Origin: Costus lasius
Taxonomy: Eukaryota > Streptophyta > Magnoliopsida > Zingiberales > Costaceae
Assembly: GCA_027563935.2 (NCBI GenBank)
Contig: CM050454.1
Coordinates: 26,409,501 to 26,473,500 of the forward strand
Length of the DNA stretch: 64,000 bases
Direction of reading: 5' to 3'
The position numbers were made by a program, and so were the translations under genes. Below, piece after piece: positions 1 to 10,990 of the stretch. Below the pieces are notes generated by a model. The model was given only the letters and a program-made list of their open reading frames with translations, did no database searches and had not been told where the DNA came from. The first letter of the stretch is position 1; the number at the start of each line of letters is the position of its first letter.

Positions 1-738
1 TAAGTCATTATGGCAACAACTCCTAACAAGCAACGAGGATTCCTATTGCATTACAGATCCCTTTGCCTAAGCTGATATCTTGCCATTGGATTAGTCTCAA
101 GTTTATTATCCAATGCATTGGTCATGACTCAACAAGTGTGGCCACACTTTCCTATCATGCACCAATAAGGTGGGGCGCCCCGAGTGGATATCATGCTTCC
201 AATAAGGAAGGGGCAAATTCTACTATTGGTCATTCATGTCTCTACATGACTTATGACATGCCCAATGACAGTCGTTTTGATCTCCTAGTTACGGAGAGAC
301 GTAAGACTGTATTAAAGCATACCCATCATCAAATCCAGACATGAATACCTCAAGTCTAAGGATCAATGTAAACCTCTTGCATGTGAGATTGACTTGTTGA
401 CTAGACAAGTCAATCCTCACAGTGGATCACTCCAGTGCATCCAATGCACCTGTATGTCTGCGTTACTGTGCCCCGCACCTAACCAGCCCATACACCAGTC
501 TCACATGTACCAAAGCTATCCCATATCTGCTAAGGTACCTTGTCTGGGGATAGCTTGTGAGAATGTATCCAATCCAAACTCCTGGGACATTATTTATGCA
601 ACTCAATACATCAACGCAGGTAGAGAAGTCTGCATAATAACGACCATGCCTCTATAAAGAGTAATAGTTCTATCAAAGTACATTCAACCAATGCCTGACC
701 ATGTCCATACATTGGTCTTTAGGGCATATACACCAACA
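1..738 (-). mobile_element. Copia LTR fragment (Copia-4-related), cut by window edge
   Basis: The stretch ends at 738 with CACCAACA, the complement of the TGTTGGTG terminus that also starts the Copia-4 LTRs. Inner blocks, such as the one around 515-535, resemble the complement of the Copia-4 LTR near 46120-46145. Right of 738 the sequence is Gypsy-3 gag, not a copia polypurine tract, so this is the outer 5' end of a minus-strand LTR. It is either a solo LTR or the 5' LTR of an element extending off the left edge. The expected TSD is GTTGT (739-743); its partner lies outside the window. Short ORFs in it are not credible genes. Confidence 0.8.
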
Positions 739-952
739 GTTGTTGGGTGTCTACATGATGAGGGCTAGGTGGTGGTTCACTAGCATGGTTAGAAGACCTT
801 TCCCTAAAATTATGGAACTCAATGGTAAGTTGGTTAAGGCTTCGGGTAAGGGTCCCTATTTGCTCTGTCAAGAACTCAAACTTCTCATTCATGGCAGTAT
901 GATCCATTGTGGGATTTTGTTCCTGTTGTTGAGTTTTAGACCGAGTTTGCAT
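739..952 (-). pseudogene. Gypsy-3 gag, N-terminal 71 codons, truncated by a copia LTR
   Basis: Reading left from the ATG at 952, the first residues (MQTRS, then Gln-rich) match the gag start of Gypsy-2 at 10827. A heptad-like segment (residues ~20-50) and a Pro/Ser-rich segment follow. Gag would form the nucleocapsid-like particle around the element RNA. The frame runs into the inserted copia LTR at 738, so no capsid core or zinc knuckle is present here. Homology rests on the N-terminus and on the adjacent leader and primer site. Confidence 0.7.
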
Positions 953-1113
953 GGGTGTTTTGAAAAATACAGGTTTTGAAAATAGAGCAAATGATAGATA
1001 AGTACATAGTCAAGTTCTTTCAAACACCTAGTTCCAAAGACCGCTTAGAAGTAGAAATTTAAGTTTTAAGGCTTAAAAAATATAGTTTAAGAGCCTAAGC
1101 TCTGTTACCAAGC
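953..1113 (-). other. Gypsy-3 leader with tRNA-Met primer binding site
   Basis: This short untranslated leader lies between LTR and gag on the minus strand. The primer site is at 1099-1110, complementary in form to TGGTATCAGAGC with one mismatch (TGGTAACAGAGC), and sits 3 bases from the LTR end at 1114. Its position fixes both the LTR boundary and the orientation. Confidence 0.75.
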
Positions 1114-1256
1114 TGATGTAGGACGGGGAACTAAAGCATTCAAACGACGCCTTTGAAAACTGGTTTTGATAAATAGCTAAATAATAAGGGAAAACCGATG
1201 TTATGCTAACGAGGTTTGAGAATTACACAAGAAAGTAGTAAATGCAGTAAGTAAGC
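1114..1256 (-). repeat. Gypsy-3 5' LTR, inner part
   Basis: This begins TGATGTAGG directly after the primer site, the same terminus as the Gypsy-1 LTRs (11406, 45798). It is cut at 1256 by N1, whose TSD copy TAAGC is 1252-1256. The LTR resumes at 6771. Confidence 0.8.
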
Positions 1257-3096
1257 TGATGGAGGCAGGGACCACAGGCTAAGAAGCTACAAATGGAGTC
1301 TACAAGTACCCTAGTCAAATGCCTGGAGGTCGCGAATAAGCTAGCATGAACAATGACAAAAGCTAGCAGAATAATAGAAGAACTATTTCAACCACTCCAA
1401 AAGAGGCCCAAGGCATTCAAGCCCACGTATTAGGAATAAATCAGCACAAAAACAAATGAGCTGCATCAACGCCAAGCAGCACAAAGAAGGAAGGCCAGCC
1501 CACGTTCCTCGCTAACCAATGTTCATCTTCAACAAAGGAAGCTTCAACGTCTACGTGCACCTCTTAAGGAATCTCCAACGGATCCTCTTCATCGATCAAA
1601 ATGGAAGGAGCAATGTCTCTTGCCAGCAACGCCTCTCATCAGCAGTTGCTTTAGCTATATATGTACCTCTTATCACTGCATTGTAACAGACAAGTTGTTG
1701 AAATTGAATCGTATGAAGTAGTTTTCTAGTATCTTCCTCTTCTATCGGATGTGCTCCTCCTTCTCCTTCTAGGGCCGAGCCCCTTCCTCCTCTCTTCCCC
1801 TCTCCTCCATTCTCTTCTTCCTCACAAGTTCAATCTTCCAGCCGCAACAGTTCTAGATTTTTGGAATTTTCTGAGTTCGCCGCCGACGATCCACCGGCCG
1901 GATCTCCACGAGACTTCGGCCACCACTCCCCCTCCCCAAGACGAAGCCACAGCCACCGGCATCCATCCATCCGACTCTCCGATCACCGGAATCGAACTTC
2001 CGTTCGAATCCTCTGTTCTCGCCAGCCTTCCGTCCCACTTCCGCCTTTCATCATCGTCCGCCTCCGACCGGCCACCGTACGACCCGAAACTCCAGCCACC
2101 TGTTTGCCATCACCACATCAACTCCCAACTGTAACAGGTTCGGCGTCCGTGCATCACTGGCCATCCGGCGAGGAGCCCTGCAACTCGCGCACCAACCCCT
2201 GTTTCCGCCTAGTTTCCGCCCAAGTCCCGCCTTTCACCCCGAAACTCCGGCCATGCCCTGTCATCAATCATATCAACCTCAGACGTAGCAGTTCCGGCGA
2301 TCGTGCACCACAGGACGAACGCCGACGATCCCTGCTCCGATCCCGCACTTCCCCTGTTCGGTTGAACAGCCGCTTCTCCGCTTCCGCCTGTACTCCGACG
2401 CCGTCCTCGCCTCGTCCGCCACCTCTCGTTGGTGCTCTGACGTCTTCAACATCATTCCATCTCGACTCTACGCCGCCGACAGACGATCCAAGTCCCAGCG
2501 CCGTTGATCGGCGCTTACCTCCATCCCTCTGTTTTCCAGACTCCCTTATCTCCTGTTTATCTGCTTTGCTTTAAAACTTAACTGATTAAGCTTCTTCTTG
2601 TAGGTATTCAACGTTCTTGGACGTGACAGAACCCCTGATCTTTGATACGATCATGAAGAACAGGTTTCACTCTGCAGATCAAATAACTTGGCTCCATTAA
2701 AGAACCACCAGATCAACCCCGGAGGAACTTTAAGAATCTGATGCACTATAAATCTTTAACTTTGGCATGATTAGGAAGCTCTCATATTGTTCTTTCATTT
2801 GGACCAGATGATATATCTTACTCGCATGAAAGATCCGGAATCCCAAATTTTGATTGATTCATAAGAATTAATTTAGTTCTACAATGTGGTTCATTTAGTT
2901 TGAATATTGGATAATTGGAACCCATTATTTGATTGGACTACTTTTCTTAACTTATTATTTCTATAGTCCTGGAATTCTGGTTGCTTTATGAAGTTTTGAT
3001 GAATAAATAAATTGATTTTTTAATTAGTAGTATTTTAATTAGTTAAATTTCATGTTCTTAATTAGTAGCATTGTCACACGCTTCCGTCCTACATCA
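1257..3096 (+). repeat. N1 5' LTR
   Basis: 1840 bp, starting TGATGG and ending CATCA. It consists of an A-rich U3, a TATA box near 1655, a C-rich segment (about 1740-2570) and an AT-rich end. Compared with the 3' LTR it lacks about 30 bp near 2235, where one copy of an internally repeated motif is reduced. The C-rich segment is open in several frames (for example 1751-2134 and 1861-2574). The frames are not conserved among the three LTR copies in the window, so I treat it as untranslated leader or regulatory DNA. Confidence 0.9.
1655..1663 (+). promoter_or_regulatory. TATA box of N1 5' LTR
   Basis: CTATATATG lies about 400 bp into the LTR, just upstream of the pyrimidine-rich segment. The same motif recurs in the 3' LTR (5291-5299) and in the N2 LTR (57095-57103). 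Transcription would start about 30 bp downstream. The position is inferred, not observed. Confidence 0.55.
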
Positions 3097-3538
3097 GTTT
3101 GGTATCAGAGCAAGGTTTGTGGGCAACTCTTGTCTGCCCACACGATCCTTTGCTTTGCTCTTTGCATAAAAAATATATATATATACATGCTTTCATGTTT
3201 CTTGTATTTAGTTTGCATGTTAGTTAAGTAATTTGCTTTTTTATTTCCTTAAAAAAAATCATTCTTAGTTTTTGCTTTGTGATTCATGATTAGTTGTTTG
3301 AATATTATTTGCTAGTTGCAGTTTGTATGCATTAAAAAAAAAATTCTCTCACGTTTAGTGGCTTTTGCATGTTTGTTAATATTTGCTGAAAAAAAAAATT
3401 ACTATGTGCTTTCATGTTTAGTTGTTTATTGCTTTTGCATGCTAGTTTGTTTTATCTCAGATTTGACTTTTCATACTAGCCCACATCATTTCTATCATCT
3501 TGGGGAGCTCTATTTTCAAATTATTTTCAAAACATCCC
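3097..3538 (+). other. N1 leader with primer binding site
   Basis: The tRNA-Met primer site TGGTATCAGAGC is at 3100-3111, three bases after the LTR end. The rest is T-rich low-complexity sequence with a TA repeat near 3172-3186, two A-runs near 3333 and 3390, and loosely repeated TTTGCATG-type words. No ORF worth calling lies here. Confidence 0.75.
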
Positions 3539-4951
3539 ATGGCCACTAGTATCAATCAAGAACGAATGCTCAAATTTTATGACAACCTAAAGTCCATGGA
3601 GAACCATCTCAAAACCTGTCACAACTATATAGAAGACATGAGACAAACTCTACACAAGCAATATCTAGAGAAACTTCCAACTTATAGTGTCACCCTTAGG
3701 AATGATTTTTTCCATACCTACATCAAAATGAAAGATAAGATGTGTAAGGTAGCCATAGATGAGTCCATAGGCTTCAACTTCATAACCCCTAGTGCCATTG
3801 ATAGATTTGGCCTTACCAGTGAGCCTATCCCAGACCCTTACACCATTAGTAGGGATGATGGAACCAAAACCTTAGTGAACCATATGTGCTTAGTTCCTAT
3901 TTTGTTAGGTACCCTTCCACTAGAAGTTTGGTGTTATGTCTTACCCTTAGAAGGTACATACCATATCCATCTAGGAGCACTTTGGTTATATGATGTCAAT
4001 GGGTATTACCAAAGGCAAGATGATTCATATGTCTTAAGATGCCAAAACTCAAAGATTAAGATCAAGAGATCCAAACCTAAAACCTCTAAAGTACCTACTC
4101 CCTCAAACTCTCAAGAGAATATACCAACCTTAGAGTCTACCATGGGAACAAAAACAAGCTCAAGTAACACATGTGAAACTCAACAGGCAAACCATGAGGC
4201 AGAACCCATACATCAACCTTCAATTTTAGGGCCCATACCCATAGGTCCTCAACCTGAGTCTAGCAATCCAGCTAAAGAAACCATAGTTGACTTGTCTGAG
4301 AGTCAAACTACACCTGAGTTGCCCATAGAGACCACAGTAGGCTTGTCTCAACCTAAGTGTCGAATAGGGACATTACCTTCAATTTTAGGGCCCATAACTA
4401 TAGGTTCTCAATTTGACCTTACCACTACTACTAGAGAGCCTAAAGTTGAACCCAAACCATTAGGTCTTCTTCAACCACATTTTGAACCTAAACTCAAGCC
4501 TTTTCAACTTGATGTAGATCCTAATCCTGAACCTTTAGGGCAACACCTAGGCTTAGAAAATTTTTTCCGGGACCCTATGATCCTTGAATCTTGTCTTTTA
4601 GGTCCATCTACCCACACCTTTAAGCCACCATTAGGAGCAACAACACATAATAAACTCAAACATGCTTTGCTCTTTACACTTATTGAAGTTGAATATATTG
4701 ATTTCATCATTCCCTACTCTTTCTTAATTCCCAGGATTTCCTATCACAAACTTACTAATGTGCATGGCCGAGAAAGGGAATTTTCTACAGGTGTCCCTGA
4801 TTTGCAGCCTGGACTATGGATATTGACTGTTGAACTCCTCCACCTACACAAGGACAATTCTTCGGGGAAGAATTTTTTTCACCCGGGGAGAACTGATGGA
4901 GGTAGGGACCACAGGCCAAGAAGCTACAAATGGAATCTACGAGTACCCTAG
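3539..4951 (+). CDS. N1 chimeric protein: protease-like segment plus proline-rich linker
   Basis: The 470-codon ORF starts at the first ATG (3539). Residues ~55-180 align by eye with the aspartic-protease segment of Gypsy-1: the same HTY start, the MCKV block, the HMCLVP block, and an LGALWL block in place of LGRPWL. The catalytic Asp is present near residue 74, but the following loop reads DESIG instead of the DGVSS of Gypsy-1, so activity is doubtful. A basic patch (~171-184) precedes a Pro/Ser/Thr-rich region with two ILGPI-x-IG repeats (~227 and ~280). The last ~30 residues match the end of the Gypsy-1 pol frame and run into the 3' LTR. No reverse transcriptase or integrase is present. 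Function is unknown; possibly an RNA- or particle-associated protein. An ORF this long surviving in an old element is notable. Confidence 0.7.
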   Translation: MATSINQERMLKFYDNLKSMENHLKTCHNYIEDMRQTLHKQYLEKLPTYSVTLRNDFFHTYIKMKDKMCKVAIDESIGFNFITPSAIDRFGLTSEPIPDPYTISRDDGTKTLVNHMCLVPILLGTLPLEVWCYVLPLEGTYHIHLGALWLYDVNGYYQRQDDSYVLRCQNSKIKIKRSKPKTSKVPTPSNSQENIPTLESTMGTKTSSSNTCETQQANHEAEPIHQPSILGPIPIGPQPESSNPAKETIVDLSESQTTPELPIETTVGLSQPKCRIGTLPSILGPITIGSQFDLTTTTREPKVEPKPLGLLQPHFEPKLKPFQLDVDPNPEPLGQHLGLENFFRDPMILESCLLGPSTHTFKPPLGATTHNKLKHALLFTLIEVEYIDFIIPYSFLIPRISYHKLTNVHGREREFSTGVPDLQPGLWILTVELLHLHKDNSSGKNFFHPGRTDGGRDHRPRSYKWNLRVP

Positions 4952-6765
4952 GCAAAGGCCTGGAGGTTGTGAATAAGCTAGCATGAACAATGACAAAAGC
5001 TAGCAGAATAATAGAAGAACTATTTCAACCATTCCAAAAGAGGCCCAAGGCATTCAAGCCCACGTATCAGGAATAAATCAGCACACAAACAAATGAGCTG
5101 CATCAACGCCAAGCAGCACAAAGAAGGAAGGCCAGCCCGCGTTCCTCGCTAACCAATGTTCATCTTCAACAAAGGAAGCTTCAATGTCTACGTGCACCTC
5201 TTAAGGAATCTCCAACGGATCCTCTTCATTGATCAAAATGGAAGGAGCAACGTCTCTTGCAGCAATGCCTCTCGTCAGCAGTTGCTTTAGCTATATATGT
5301 ACCTCTTATCACTGCATTGTAACAGACAAGTTGTTGAAATTGAATCATATGAAGTAGTTTTCTAGTATCTTCCTCTTCTATCGGATGTGCTCCTCCTTCT
5401 CCTTCTAGGGCCGAGCCCCTTCCTCCCCTCTTCCCCTCTCCTCCATTCTCTTCTTCCTCACAAGTTCAATCTTCCAGCCGCAACAGTTCTAGATTTTCAG
5501 AATTTTCTGAGTTCGCCGCCGACGATCCATCAGCCGGATCTCCACGAGATTTTGGCCACCACTCCCCCTCCCCAAGACGAAGCCACAGCCACCGGCATCC
5601 ATCCATCCGACATTCCGATCACCGGAATTGAACTTCCGTTCGAATCCTCTGTTCTCGCCAGCATTCCATCCCACTTCCGCCTTTCATCGTCGTCCGCCTC
5701 CGACCGGCCACCGCACGACCCGAAACTCCGGCCACCTGTTTGCCATCACCACATCAACTCCCAACTGTAACAGGTTCGGCGTCCATGCATCACTAGCCGT
5801 CCGGCGAGGAGCCTTGCAACTCGCGCACCAACCCCTGTTTCCGCCCAGTTTCCGCCCTAGTCCCGCCTTTAACCATCTTCCTCCTCCGACCGGCCACCAT
5901 CTGCCCCGAAACTCCGGCCATGCCCTGTCATCAATCATATCAAACGACATTCCCTAGCAGTTCCGGTGATCGTGCACCACAGGACGAACGCCGACGATCC
6001 CTGCTCTGATCCCGCACTTCCCCTGTTCGGTTGAACATCCGCTTCCCCGCTTCCGCTTGTACTCCGACACTGTCCTCACCTCCTCCGCCACCTCTCGTTG
6101 GTGCTCCGACGTCTTCAACATCATTCCATCTCGACTCTATGCCGCCGACAGATGATCCAAGTCCTAGTGCCGTTGATCGGCGCTTGCCTCCATCCCTCTG
6201 TTTTCTAGACTCCCTTATCTGCTGTTTATCTGCTCTGCTTTAAAACTTAACTGATTAAGCTTCTTCTTGCAAGTATTCTCCTCCATTGGACATGACAGAA
6301 CCCTTGATCTCTGATACGATCATGAAGAACAGGTTTCACTCTGCAGATCAGATAACTTGGCTCCATTAAAGAACCACCAGATCAACCCCGGAGGAACTTT
6401 AAGAATCTGATGCATTATAAATCTTTAACTTTGGCATGATTAGGAAGCTCTCATATTGTTCTTTCATTCGGACCAGATGAGATATCTTACTCAAATGAAA
6501 GATCCGGAATCCCAAATTTTGATTGATTCATAAGAATTAATTTAGTTCTACAATGTGGTTCATTTAGTTTGAATATTGGATAATTGGAACCCATTATTTG
6601 ACAGGACTACTTTTCTTAACTTATTATTTCTATAGTCCTGGAATTCTGGTTGCTTTATGAAGTTTTGATGAATAAATAAATTGATTTTTTAATTAGTAGT
6701 ATTTTAATTAGTTCAATTTCATGTTCTTAATTAGTAGCATTGTCACACGCTTCCGTCCTACATCA
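4894..6765 (+). repeat. N1 3' LTR
   Basis: 1872 bp, TGATGG...CATCA, preceded by the tract CACCCGGGGAGAAC (4880-4893), nearly the same as the tract of Gypsy-1. The TSD TAAGC follows at 6766-6770. It keeps both copies of an internally repeated block (CTCCGACCGGCCACC near 5698 and near 5883); the second copy is reduced in the 5' LTR. Confidence 0.9.
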
Positions 6766-6770
6766 TAAGC

Positions 6771-8217
6771 TTATAGTGCAACCCTTGAGAATCGAAGGAC
6801 TGTGCTTCCCGTTCTTCACCGGTCCTACTCTGATGGAAGGTGTAGGGTGGAGCTTACAAACATTCATAGAAAGATCCGTACAGGTCACGGATTTTAATAC
6901 AAAAATAAAGGTGGTCAAGGGGGAGGTTAAGCCTCACAAGTTCCCTTGCTAGTCCTAAGTTATCTAGAGAGAATGGGGAGGAGAAAGGAGGGAAGCGCCC
7001 CTCCTAGATCCACACCAAGCGCAAGCTACAAAGTTAGAAAACCAAGGATTAGTGTAGGGGAATGTTCTTTAAGCAAAGAGAAGAAGCTAGAGAAAGAAAC
7101 TTAGCCGCATTGGATGAAGACTTCATGTTGACGAAAAGTGATGACTTCCTCTTCTTGCTCCAAACTGAGGATGAAGGAAGGGCCTCCTTGAAGTTGTGCA
7201 CTCAAGGGAGGGATGAAACCTTCTTAGGGGTTCGGTGGAAGAGTTGAGAGAGGATGGGAAATCGGCTAATGGAAGAACTCTAACACCAACACAATTACTT
7301 AACCTAGGAAACTATTGGACAATATTATTTCATCAAAAGCTAATCGAAATACAAGGTGGAGACTATGTTTTTATAGGCGAGATGGGGGCTAGGGCAGGAT
7401 AGTCATTAGCTTCCATGCGCCTATTACAAAGATGGATAGAGTTTGAATTACAAAATTAAGAGGATGTTGGCGCAAATCCTCTTTGGGAGCTTCCTTATTT
7501 GGTGATCTCCTTTTGGCAATTCTTTAAATGCTTGGGCTGGTAAAAGGTGTCTTCTTATCCTTATGTTGGCGAGATGCCTGTTGGCGCATGGATAAGAGAT
7601 TCAAAATTTGAATCCTTTCCATAAGAGCATGGGCGGCAACAAGAGATGGCAATTTCTCATAAATGTCTTCATAAATGCCCTCCTTTGATTTTGGATCTTG
7701 ATGGATAATTCATTTGATTTTGGATCTTGATGGATGAGGGATTTGAATTCATTCCTTGCTTGGACTAGTGGTTGGCGCATATCCCTTAGATGGATGATGA
7801 GGTGGCTGATTGCTCTATTGGAGAGGCGCCCAACAAATATAGCAAGTGAGCTAATACATGGCTTGAAGTGAGCTTGGGCTTCTTTTCCTTTTCTGGAGCT
7901 GAACTTGATGAGTGGACCTTGAGTGACATTGAGCTGAAACTTGAGCTGCTCCTTACTTGAATGACCTGCCAAAAATGATCATAATGCATGCATGCACTAC
8001 CCTACTATGATGCAAGAGTACATAAAGTTTCATGACTTACAATGCATTACCTACTACAAGTGGACTTGCCATAAGTGACTACATGATGCATGGCTTTATT
8101 GAAAAGCAAATTACCCTAAATGTAATGCAAGAAAGGGGACTCTAAGGGAACCCATATCGAAGAGGTACCCTACGAGTCCAAGCAGATGTCCTCAGAGCAG
8201 GGCTACTGCCTCCATCA
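6771..8217 (-). repeat. Gypsy-3 5' LTR, outer part
   Basis: This continues the LTR broken at 1256. Its start resembles the Gypsy-1 LTR block near 11640-11690 (CTTGAGAAT... and GGTCCTACTCTGATGGAAGG). It ends CCATCA at 8217. A local tandem duplication of about 26 bp lies at 7683-7735. ORFs inside (such as 7601-7972) have no family resemblance and are not called. Confidence 0.8.
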
Positions 8218-10827
8218 CCTATGGTAGAAAGTAGGTAGGCCATGGAAGCTCCTAACTTCAGTGAGACTCTTAAGTTTAGGCCAGTCTAAGATTGCTTGGA
8301 CCTTAGTAGTGTCAGCTTGCAATCCTAACTCAGAAACAATAAACCCTAGGAAGACAACTTTATGAGAGATGAAAGAGCACTTCTTAAGGTTGATGTATTG
8401 CTTCTCAGTCCTAAGTAGATCAAGGGTCTTCCTTAGATGTTCTAGGTATTCTTCCTTAGTTTTACTATATATCAGGATATCATCAAAATAGACTACAAGA
8501 AATTTACCTATATAGGGTCTAAGCACTTGGGTGATTAATCTCATGAAGGTTGAGGGGGCATTGGTCAGCCCAAAAGGCATAACCAAACACGCATAGAGAC
8601 CATCCTTTGTTTTGAAGGCGGTCTTCCATTCATCCCCTAACCTTATCCTTACTTGGTGATAACCACTCCTAAGGTCGAGTTTGCTAAACCATTTGGATCC
8701 CACAAGGAGGTCTAGCATATCATCTAGTCTTGGGATAGGGAACCCATATTTTACAGTTATCTTATTGATAGCCCTACAGTAAATACACATGCGCTAGCTT
8801 CCATCCTTCTTTGGTGTAAGAAGGGCTGGGACTGCACAAGGGCTTAGGTTTTCTCTAATGTGTCCCTTAGCTAGGAGGTTATCTATCTGTCTCTTAGGTT
8901 CCTCATGTTTAGTGGGGCTCATCCTATAATGGGGTAAGTTAGGTAAGGTTGAGCCTGGGACAAGGTCTATGTTGTGTTGGATATCCTTAAGAGGTGGTAA
9001 GCCAGTAGGTAGTTCCTCAGGGGTTAGCTCACTATAGTTTGAGAGGAGGTCTTCTATTTCAAGGGGCGGCTTATCCTCTTGGTCAGGGTTAGGCTCTTTA
9101 TAGTCTAAGGAGTAGATGGGTTGGGCTTCCTTAATTTCCTTAGTGAAAGCTTGGGGTCGGATGAGTTGTATGGTGGGTTTGCTAGCCTTGGTTTCCTCTA
9201 TCTTACCCTTATTGGTTGAGGCTCTAAGTTCCTTGGGTAGGGTAGGTTTCAACCTAATCTTCTGCCCATCATGGCTAAAGACATATGTATTGGTGCGACC
9301 ATAGTGGATCACATCCATGTCATAAAGCCAAAGGCGACCTAAAAGGACTTGTGCGACATCCATGATGATGACATCGCACTAGATTTGTCCTTGATTGGTG
9401 CCGAATTGAAGGGGCACAAGGCATCTATGGGTGACGGGTACACTAGTTGTGTTGACCCATGAGATACTATATGGGTTTGGGTGTGGCTCTAGTTTTAGCT
9501 TAAGTTTGACCACAGCTACATGAGAAGCAACATTGAGACTGCTTCCTCCAGCAATTACAACCTTGCACATGTGACCATGGCATTTGGTGTAAGTATGGAA
9601 GATGCTTGTCCTTCTCCAGTCCTCAATAGGAATGGGTTTGACTAGGTTGCACCTTACTACCCCTAAGGTGTTTTGGGCAAACTCATCAGGTTCATATTCT
9701 TCAAACTCTATGTTCTCTAAGTTGGGATCTTGGTCTAACTCAGCTTCTGGGGTGGCCTCAGGTTCTAAGAAGTCTTCTTCTAAAAGGAGGACTTTCTTGG
9801 TACAGTTGATGGCTAGGTGTCTAGGCTGGTTACAGATATGGCATACAAATCTACTTGGGTCTATAGCTTGGGTTGGATTTCTTCTTGCTTTAGAGGTCTG
9901 TGTTGGCCTAGGACGAGGTTTACTAGAGCTAGGGGAGTTGGCTGGGGGAGTTCTAAGGAAGGGTCTAGTGGGTGTGAACTCTCTACTAGTTTTGATTTCT
10001 TGTTCAACTTCTATAGCTCTTTGGTAAGCTACCTCTAAACTATCTATCTAGTAATAGGTCAGACCTCTCTTGATTTCCGGTCTAATGCCACTTTTAAATC
10101 TACTCAGGGTAAGGCTTGTGTCCTCAATGATCTCACATCTAAGGAGAAGCTCTTCCAGTTTGAGCATGTACTCGGCTATAGTTAGGTTACCTTGGGTGTG
10201 GCTGCTAAGTTGGTCGAGAAGCTTGCTTCCATAGTATGGAGGGACATACTTATCTCTCAACCGAAAGCGCATGTCTTCCCATCTCCCAATAGGATATTGG
10301 AGGTTTCTTTCTACATGGGTCCAATACAACCTAGTTGGTCCCTCTAGAAGACACTTGGCTAGACTCACCTTGTCTTGTTCTTGGATATGGCCCCACTCAA
10401 AATATTGTTCTAACTTGGTGATCCAGTCTAAGAATTCCATAGGGTCTAGGGTTCCACTAAAAGTAGGAGGGTTAAGCTTGACAACTCGGTGTGCATCAAA
10501 GTTCCTAGGTCTTTGGTTCAATTGGGTTTGAGCATGATGCACATTCCACTCGGTGTGAGGAGTAACCACAGGATTGGGAGTAGGCTGTCGGTTCATAGGT
10601 TCTAAGGGTTCCAAGTTTGCCTCACTAGGAGGTTGACTTGGGGTCCGTTGTTGTGTTTCAAGGGTGTCGAACCTATTGTCGAGGGCTTGGAAGTCATTTC
10701 TCATTGCTGTCGTTTGTTGGGTAAACCCATTTTGCATTTCAGCCATTTGTTGTGTAAGTTGTCTAATGGTCTCTGCAAGATCCATAGGTTGGATGTTCTC
10801 TTGTTGGGTTATAGATCTGGTTTGCAT
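8218..10827 (-). pseudogene. Gypsy-2 gag-pol (gag, protease, partial reverse transcriptase)
   Basis: Starts at ATG 10827 (MQTRS). The capsid-like region has the FLDWITKLEQYFEW and LYWTHVERN blocks. A CX2CX4HX4C zinc knuckle (CHIC...C) lies near 9835. The protease has IAGGSSLN, with the catalytic Asp replaced by Ala. Reverse transcriptase has the [15 protein letters not shown] and YFDDILIYS motifs, and the frame ends in the FHGL region where Gypsy-3 enters. TAG stops interrupt gag (10048-10050), the end of protease (9379-9381) and the early RT (8791-8793). Against Gypsy-1 the last two are Trp codons and the first a Gln codon, all explainable as C-to-T or G-to-A changes. Confidence 0.85.
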
Positions 10828-10990
10828 GATGCAATTTTTGAAATGAATATAACTATTTGAAAGTAAGAATCCAAGTGTTTTATGAAAACAATTGTTACAA
10901 GCAACCTAAACTACAAGAATCGTCCAAGTAGTAGAAAAATAAGTTTTGGGCTGAAAAAATCTACTCTAAAGCCTAGCTATGATACCAATC
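10828..10990 (-). other. Gypsy-2 leader and primer binding site
   Basis: A short leader between gag and LTR. The primer site at 10976-10987 reads TGGTATCATAGC on the minus strand, one mismatch from the tRNA-Met complement. It resembles the leaders of Gypsy-1 and Gypsy-3 in length and in its A-rich content. Confidence 0.75.

Larger units (their letters stand above)
1257..6765 (+). mobile_element. N1: non-autonomous chromovirus-derived LTR element
   Basis: A complete 5.5-kb element with TSD TAAGC on both sides (1252-1256 and 6766-6770). LTRs are 1257-3096 and 4894-6765, both TGATGG...CATCA. It carries a tRNA-Met primer site after the 5' LTR, a purine-rich tract before the 3' LTR and one 470-codon ORF. 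Reverse transcriptase, RNase H and integrase are absent, so it must be moved in trans. Primer site, polypurine tract, LTR termini and the ORF's protease-like and C-terminal segments all resemble Gypsy-1, the likely type of helper. The first 370 bp of its LTRs differ at roughly 4% of positions by eye, older than the copia insertions. Confidence 0.88.
739..8217 (-). mobile_element. Gypsy-3: Ty3/gypsy element, 5' end only, split by N1
   Basis: A minus-strand gypsy element seen from its 5' LTR into the start of gag; the rest lies left of the window beyond the copia LTR. The LTR starts at 1114 (TGATGTAGG), next to a tRNA-Met primer site, and ends at 8217 (CCATCA). N1 (1257-6765) interrupts it. Right of 8217 the sequence is Gypsy-2 reverse transcriptase, so Gypsy-3 inserted into Gypsy-2. 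The predicted TSD is CCTAT (8218-8222); its partner is off-window. LTR length without N1 is about 1590 bp, close to the 1617 bp of Gypsy-1. Confidence 0.82.

Noticed and set aside
719..952. Treating the reverse ORF 719-952 as a complete small gene
   Set aside because: Its first 71 codons match gypsy gag, and the last few codons come from the inserted copia LTR.
1751..2574. Long overlapping ORFs in the N1 LTR (127 and 237 codons), repeated at 5387-5770 and 57191-57772
   Set aside because: They lie in a C-rich stretch with few stops. The frame is shifted in the N2 copy and amino-acid changes are as frequent as silent ones, so there is no sign of coding selection.
7601..7972. 123-codon reverse ORF
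   Set aside because: Lies wholly within the Gypsy-3 LTR and has no recognisable motif.
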